Made by a program: the position numbers and the translations under genes. Positions 23,366-25,819 of a DNA stretch of 25,819 nt are shown one piece after another. This DNA is from Candidatus Omnitrophota bacterium. Lineage in GTDB: Bacteria > Omnitrophota > Gorgyraeia > Gorgyraeales > Gorgyraeaceae. The notes beneath the pieces are model-generated. The model was not told where the DNA came from. It saw nothing but the letters and a program-made list of their open reading frames with translations, and did not search any database. Each line of letters opens with the position of its first letter. Within the stretch, counting starts at the first letter, position 1. Location: contig JAHIEN010000015.1 of assembly GCA_018901615.1 (NCBI GenBank), positions 1 through 25,819 of the forward strand. The letters are read 5' to 3'.

Positions 23366-23392
23366 TGACGGCCCTATGGTGAGTTTATCGAA
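23366..23392. repeat. REP-like fragment upstream of the tRNA genes
   Basis: The stretch from CCTATGGTGAGTTTATCG to AACCATGG resembles the short palindromic repeats with a GGTGAG...TCGAACCATG core that are scattered in many bacterial genomes. The stem is only about five pairs (ATGGT/ACCAT), so it may be a remnant. It lies in the leader of the tRNA transcript. Confidence 0.35.
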
Positions 23393-23429
23393 CCATGGAC
23401 CTTTACTTCGTCAAAACTATTGAAGTTAA

Positions 23430-23458
23430 ATTATACCATTTGAAATATATTATGACAA
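23430..23458 (-). promoter_or_regulatory. Promoter of the tRNA / zinc ribbon / RNase H / rnpB block
   Basis: On the minus strand TTGTCA (23453-23458) and TATAAT (23430-23435) are 17 bp apart, and a TGG before the -10 box makes it an extended -10. Transcription should start near 23423, about 74 nt before the CAT tRNA. Confidence 0.75.
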
Positions 23459-23478
23459 GAAAAATCGGGGAAAAAATA

Positions 23479-23619
23479 GGGACGTCTCACAGTTACCTAA
23501 CTCACTACAAATTATATATTTACAAGAGTGACGATTCCAACAAGACAGATATAATCGCTGGAATCATCACAACTGCAACTCATTGCCCCTAAGGATGTTA
23601 TAACACAGTGAGACGTCCC
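23479..23619. repeat. 141-bp element with 12-bp terminal inverted repeats
   Basis: GGGACGTCTCAC at 23479-23490 is the exact complement of GTGAGACGTCCC at 23608-23619. The same AGTTACC motif follows both ends in the plus direction (near 23491 and 23621). No coding frame with family features lies inside. It looks like a small non-autonomous mobile element or a REP-type repeat between the lipoprotein gene and the tRNA promoter. Confidence 0.6.
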
Positions 23620-23630
23620 CAGTTACCCAG

Positions 23631-24407
23631 TTATGGTTCATCTTCTAATACCCTCAAAACTCCATTTTTCTCTAATCTTGTTAAGATGCTATGACCGCAA
23701 CCAGCATTTGATCCGCCTTTTACCTGATGACTAACGTCTAATAAAATATCCTCTATGCCATCGTTATTGAAATCTGCGAATGCTGAAAGCACGATCCAGG
23801 TTATAGAACTATCGTCTTCGAGTTTGATTTCATTCTTGTTTATGACCTCTATTTTCTTATTTGGTGCAAAATCTTTCCAGGTAAGTCCTTTTGCTATAAA
23901 CTCTTTTGCTTTCTTCACTTCATCATCTGACAGATTAAGGTCTAATGTGCACGGTAAAATCTGTAGAGGATTTTCTGTTAAATCAAAATCAGTAAGATAG
24001 CTAACTTTTGAAGGTTTGATATTCATTAGGAATTTTAAGGGATTGCACGCATTTATAAACCAAGATTCCATAGCTCTATCATAAGTAGTATAGGGGGCGA
24101 ATCCTTGATTTTTATAATTCCAATATTCCCTACAAGTAGCTACCTTTACCTCCTTACCCTCATCGTTAGTCAACTTCAACTCTCCGCCGCTCTGCAACAT
24201 ATCTACTGGATTGTCCAACATCTCGTCTATTCCTTTCAAAACCTTGCTTGTTACATCCCCTGTCCACCTAACAGGATATTGGTGCTCTGCGCGGATTTCT
24301 TCTTCTTGAGAAAGTTGTTTTGAAACAACTGGCCTATCCTCTTGTGCACAAGAGGTGCAGGAAAGTATCAGGATTAGAATGAGTAAGAGTACTTTGTTTT
24401 TATTCAC
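23631..24407 (-). CDS. Lipoprotein of unknown function (258 aa)
   Basis: A basic start (MNKNKV), a run of Leu and Ile, and two candidate lipobox cysteines (Cys17 in ILSC, Cys20 in CTSC) indicate export and lipid attachment. The start is a GTG at 24407 with an AGGTGG binding site 6-7 nt upstream. Near the C-terminus a FADFNNDGIEDIL stretch resembles the Ca-binding loops of FG-GAP/VCBS-type repeats, with a following GGSNAGCGHS segment. No enzyme family is recognised. It stands alone between the IS element and the tRNA block. Confidence 0.75.
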   Translation of the reverse strand: MNKNKVLLLILILILSCTSCAQEDRPVVSKQLSQEEEIRAEHQYPVRWTGDVTSKVLKGIDEMLDNPVDMLQSGGELKLTNDEGKEVKVATCREYWNYKNQGFAPYTTYDRAMESWFINACNPLKFLMNIKPSKVSYLTDFDLTENPLQILPCTLDLNLSDDEVKKAKEFIAKGLTWKDFAPNKKIEVINKNEIKLEDDSSITWIVLSAFADFNNDGIEDILLDVSHQVKGGSNAGCGHSILTRLEKNGVLRVLEDEP

Positions 24408-24672
24408 TATTTTCCACCTTCGGCTTAAAAACCCCTTTTCTTTAGCTTTCCGATTACATTCGATATCTTCTTCGTCAGGCTTATGAAAGGTGAAAGTGGG
24501 AAGATTACACTTGGTCCCGTACTTTCTTTAAGTCTTCGAATGCCTCACAGAAAGACTTTGTAAGGGAAAGGGGTAAGATCTACAAATACTGCATTCAGAC
24601 TGTGTCACAATTAATGCGTTAATCTTACAGATAATTATTACATATATTATACCTATTTACCGTCGGACATGC
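24408..24672. other. Intergenic region without a recognised gene
   Basis: Between the lipoprotein start and the transposase promoter I find no coding frame with family features. A weak inverted pair, AAGTCTT and AAGACTT, lies around 24530-24556 without a T run. The left end of the IS element should lie somewhere here, possibly near the ACTGTGTCACAATTAATGCG stretch at about 24599-24618, but the right end is outside the window, so the terminal inverted repeat cannot be tested. Confidence 0.5.
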
Positions 24673-24678
24673 TATAAT
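24673..24678 (+). promoter_or_regulatory. Probable -10 box of the transposase gene
   Basis: A perfect TATAAT lies 31 bp before the transposase ATG. I see no convincing -35 box at the right distance. An AAAGGAG binding site follows 9 nt before the ATG at 24710. Confidence 0.45.
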
Positions 24679-24709
24679 AAATATGCAAATACCGAAAGGA
24701 GATTCTATT

Positions 24710-25819
24710 ATGGCATATCGATATGGCGATAGAGAACAAATACAGCTTTTCCCGCAAGCAATAGAAGATTACGTAAGTAAAGACGACCCTGTGCGGGCAT
24801 ATGATGCTTTTGTTGAAGCGCTTGACTTCAATGAGCTGGGAATCATCCTTGATGAAAATCACACAGGTAATCCCCAATATAATCCCAGGAGCATGGTGAA
24901 ACTGCTTGTATTCGGATACTCATACGGTATCCGCAGCTCACGAAAATTAGAAAGAGCAGCCTATCACAACATAGCTTTTATCTGGCTTATGGAGAGCCTA
25001 AAACCAGACCATAAAACAATCGCCGAATTCAGGCGGAATAATAAATCAGCTTTAAAAGAAACCCTCACCCAATGCGCTCGTTTATGCATAAAACTCGATC
25101 TCATTGAAGGTAACACATTGTTTGTCGATGGCACAAAGATACGCGCAAATGCATCTATCAAAAAGACATGGACAAAAGAGCGTTCCGAGGAAGCCCTTAG
25201 GAAAATAGACGAACGCATTGACGAGATCCTTTCCGAATGTGAAGCAGCTGATGAAAATGAACAAGGCCAGCCATCAATAGTATCAATGCAAGAAGAACTT
25301 CATGATAAAAACGCCCTTAAAGCTAAAATAGAAGATATTCTCAAAGAACTAAACAAAACTAACAAATCTTCGATAAACACCACTGATTCAGAGTGCGCTC
25401 GTATGAATAGCATTCAAGGCTCCCATGCTGGATATAATGCACAAGCTGTTGTTGACGAAAAACACGGCCTTATAGTGCATACCGATGTTGTGAATGAGAA
25501 TAATGACCGCCACCAATTTGCCACCCAGATCTCTCAAGCCAATGATACGCTTGGACAAAAATGCCTTGTGGCTTGTGCTGACCAGGGATATTCTACCACA
25601 GATGAATTAGAAAAAGTTGACAAACAGGATATCAAAGTAGTAGTGCCTCCCTGTGAAAAGAGCAGCATTAAAAAAAGCTTTACCTATGATTCCAAGAATG
25701 ATTGTTACCTCTGCCCAGAAGGGCATATTTTAGAAAATAGTGGATTAACTAGCAATAAGAAATCCAATATTTACAGAATCGAGAATAAATCTTTCTGTTT
25801 AGGTTGCTCTCGTTTTAAT
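24710..25819 (+). CDS. IS1182-family transposase, 3' end outside the window (370 aa seen)
   Basis: The frame is open from the ATG at 24710 to the last base and begins MAYRYGDREQIQLFPQ, like the N-terminal domain of IS1182/IS5-group DDE transposases. Motifs seen: YNPRSMVKLLVFGYSYG and SSRKLERAAYHNIAFIWL (target of the N-terminal domain), PDHKTIAEFRR, the first catalytic Asp in LFVDGTKIRANAS, the HAGYNAQAVVDE block, and the second catalytic Asp in CADQGYST. A cysteine-rich stretch (CYLCPEGH, CLGCSR) closes the visible part. The final catalytic Glu lies beyond the edge. No frameshift or stop is present, so the copy may be active. It is the only protein gene on the plus strand. Confidence 0.93.
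   Translation, partial: MAYRYGDREQIQLFPQAIEDYVSKDDPVRAYDAFVEALDFNELGIILDENHTGNPQYNPRSMVKLLVFGYSYGIRSSRKLERAAYHNIAFIWLMESLKPDHKTIAEFRRNNKSALKETLTQCARLCIKLDLIEGNTLFVDGTKIRANASIKKTWTKERSEEALRKIDERIDEILSECEAADENEQGQPSIVSMQEELHDKNALKAKIEDILKELNKTNKSSINTTDSECARMNSIQGSHAGYNAQAVVDEKHGLIVHTDVVNENNDRHQFATQISQANDTLGQKCLVACADQGYSTTDELEKVDKQDIKVVVPPCEKSSIKKSFTYDSKNDCYLCPEGHILENSGLTSNKKSNIYRIENKSFCLGCSRFN

Larger units (their letters stand above)
24600..25819 (+). mobile_element. IS1182-family insertion sequence, partial
   Basis: Called from the transposase frame with its own -10 box and ribosome binding site. The left boundary at about 24600 is approximate and the right end is outside the window. Confidence 0.7.

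Noticed and set aside
24653..25264. Minus-strand frames over the transposase
   Set aside because: The plus-strand frame is uninterrupted and shows clear transposase motifs.

Overview
The window looks like a chromosomal segment of a GC-poor, Gram-negative-type bacterium, probably from an uncultured candidate phylum; Omnitrophota is my best guess. That guess rests on general gene content (zinc-ribbon gene, RNase H, rnpB and tRNAs together with many radical SAM enzymes and polysaccharide genes), not on a marker gene. Almost everything is on the minus strand, so the text below reads from high to low coordinates.

Region 1 (about 24410-25819): the 5' part of an IS1182-type transposase on the plus strand, running off the right edge, preceded by about 300 bp without a recognised gene. 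Region 2 (23631-24407): a lone lipoprotein with a GTG start. Region 3 (21395-23460): an RNA-processing block with a near-consensus promoter, a CAT-anticodon tRNA (Met or Ile2), tRNA-Val(CAC), a coiled-coil/C4 zinc-ribbon protein, an RNase HI-type protein and the RNase P RNA gene. The RNase P RNA is enlarged by two related 77-nt hairpin elements in the P3 and P9 positions. Palindromes overlap the CCA ends of both tRNAs. Region 4 (18053-21285): a GT39-like membrane glycosyltransferase, then a TPR/PDZ periplasmic protein translationally coupled to a two-TM HAMP protein, ending in a 254-bp imperfect inverted repeat.

Region 5 (18-17717) is the main interest: one long, tightly packed, apparently single operon of twelve genes. 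It starts at a consensus promoter so close to the first ATG that the message should be leaderless. Order: GT4 glycosyltransferase, WecA/MraY-type polyprenyl-phosphate sugar-1-P transferase, FAD-dependent oxidoreductase of the amine-oxidase/UDP-galactopyranose-mutase type, NodU-type carbamoyltransferase, SxtJ-like membrane protein, Wzm-like ABC permease, a giant Wzt-like ABC ATPase, a radical SAM-SPASM fusion protein, a B12-domain radical SAM protein, a radical SAM-SPASM protein, a 48-residue basic small protein, and a final radical SAM-SPASM protein.

The unifying and possibly undescribed feature is a domain of about 200-215 residues that I count six times: three copies at the C-terminus of the ABC ATPase, two in the 1209-residue radical SAM fusion (each followed by a long E/R/K/Q-rich helix) and one at the C-terminus of the B12-type radical SAM protein. 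In classical Wzt exporters the C-terminal extension recognises the glycan to be exported. My inference is that this domain recognises one lipid-linked, carbamoylated and radical-SAM-modified glycan (or glycoconjugate), letting the modifying enzymes and the exporter share a substrate. The ATPase also carries unusual substitutions in the Walker B and H-loop positions.
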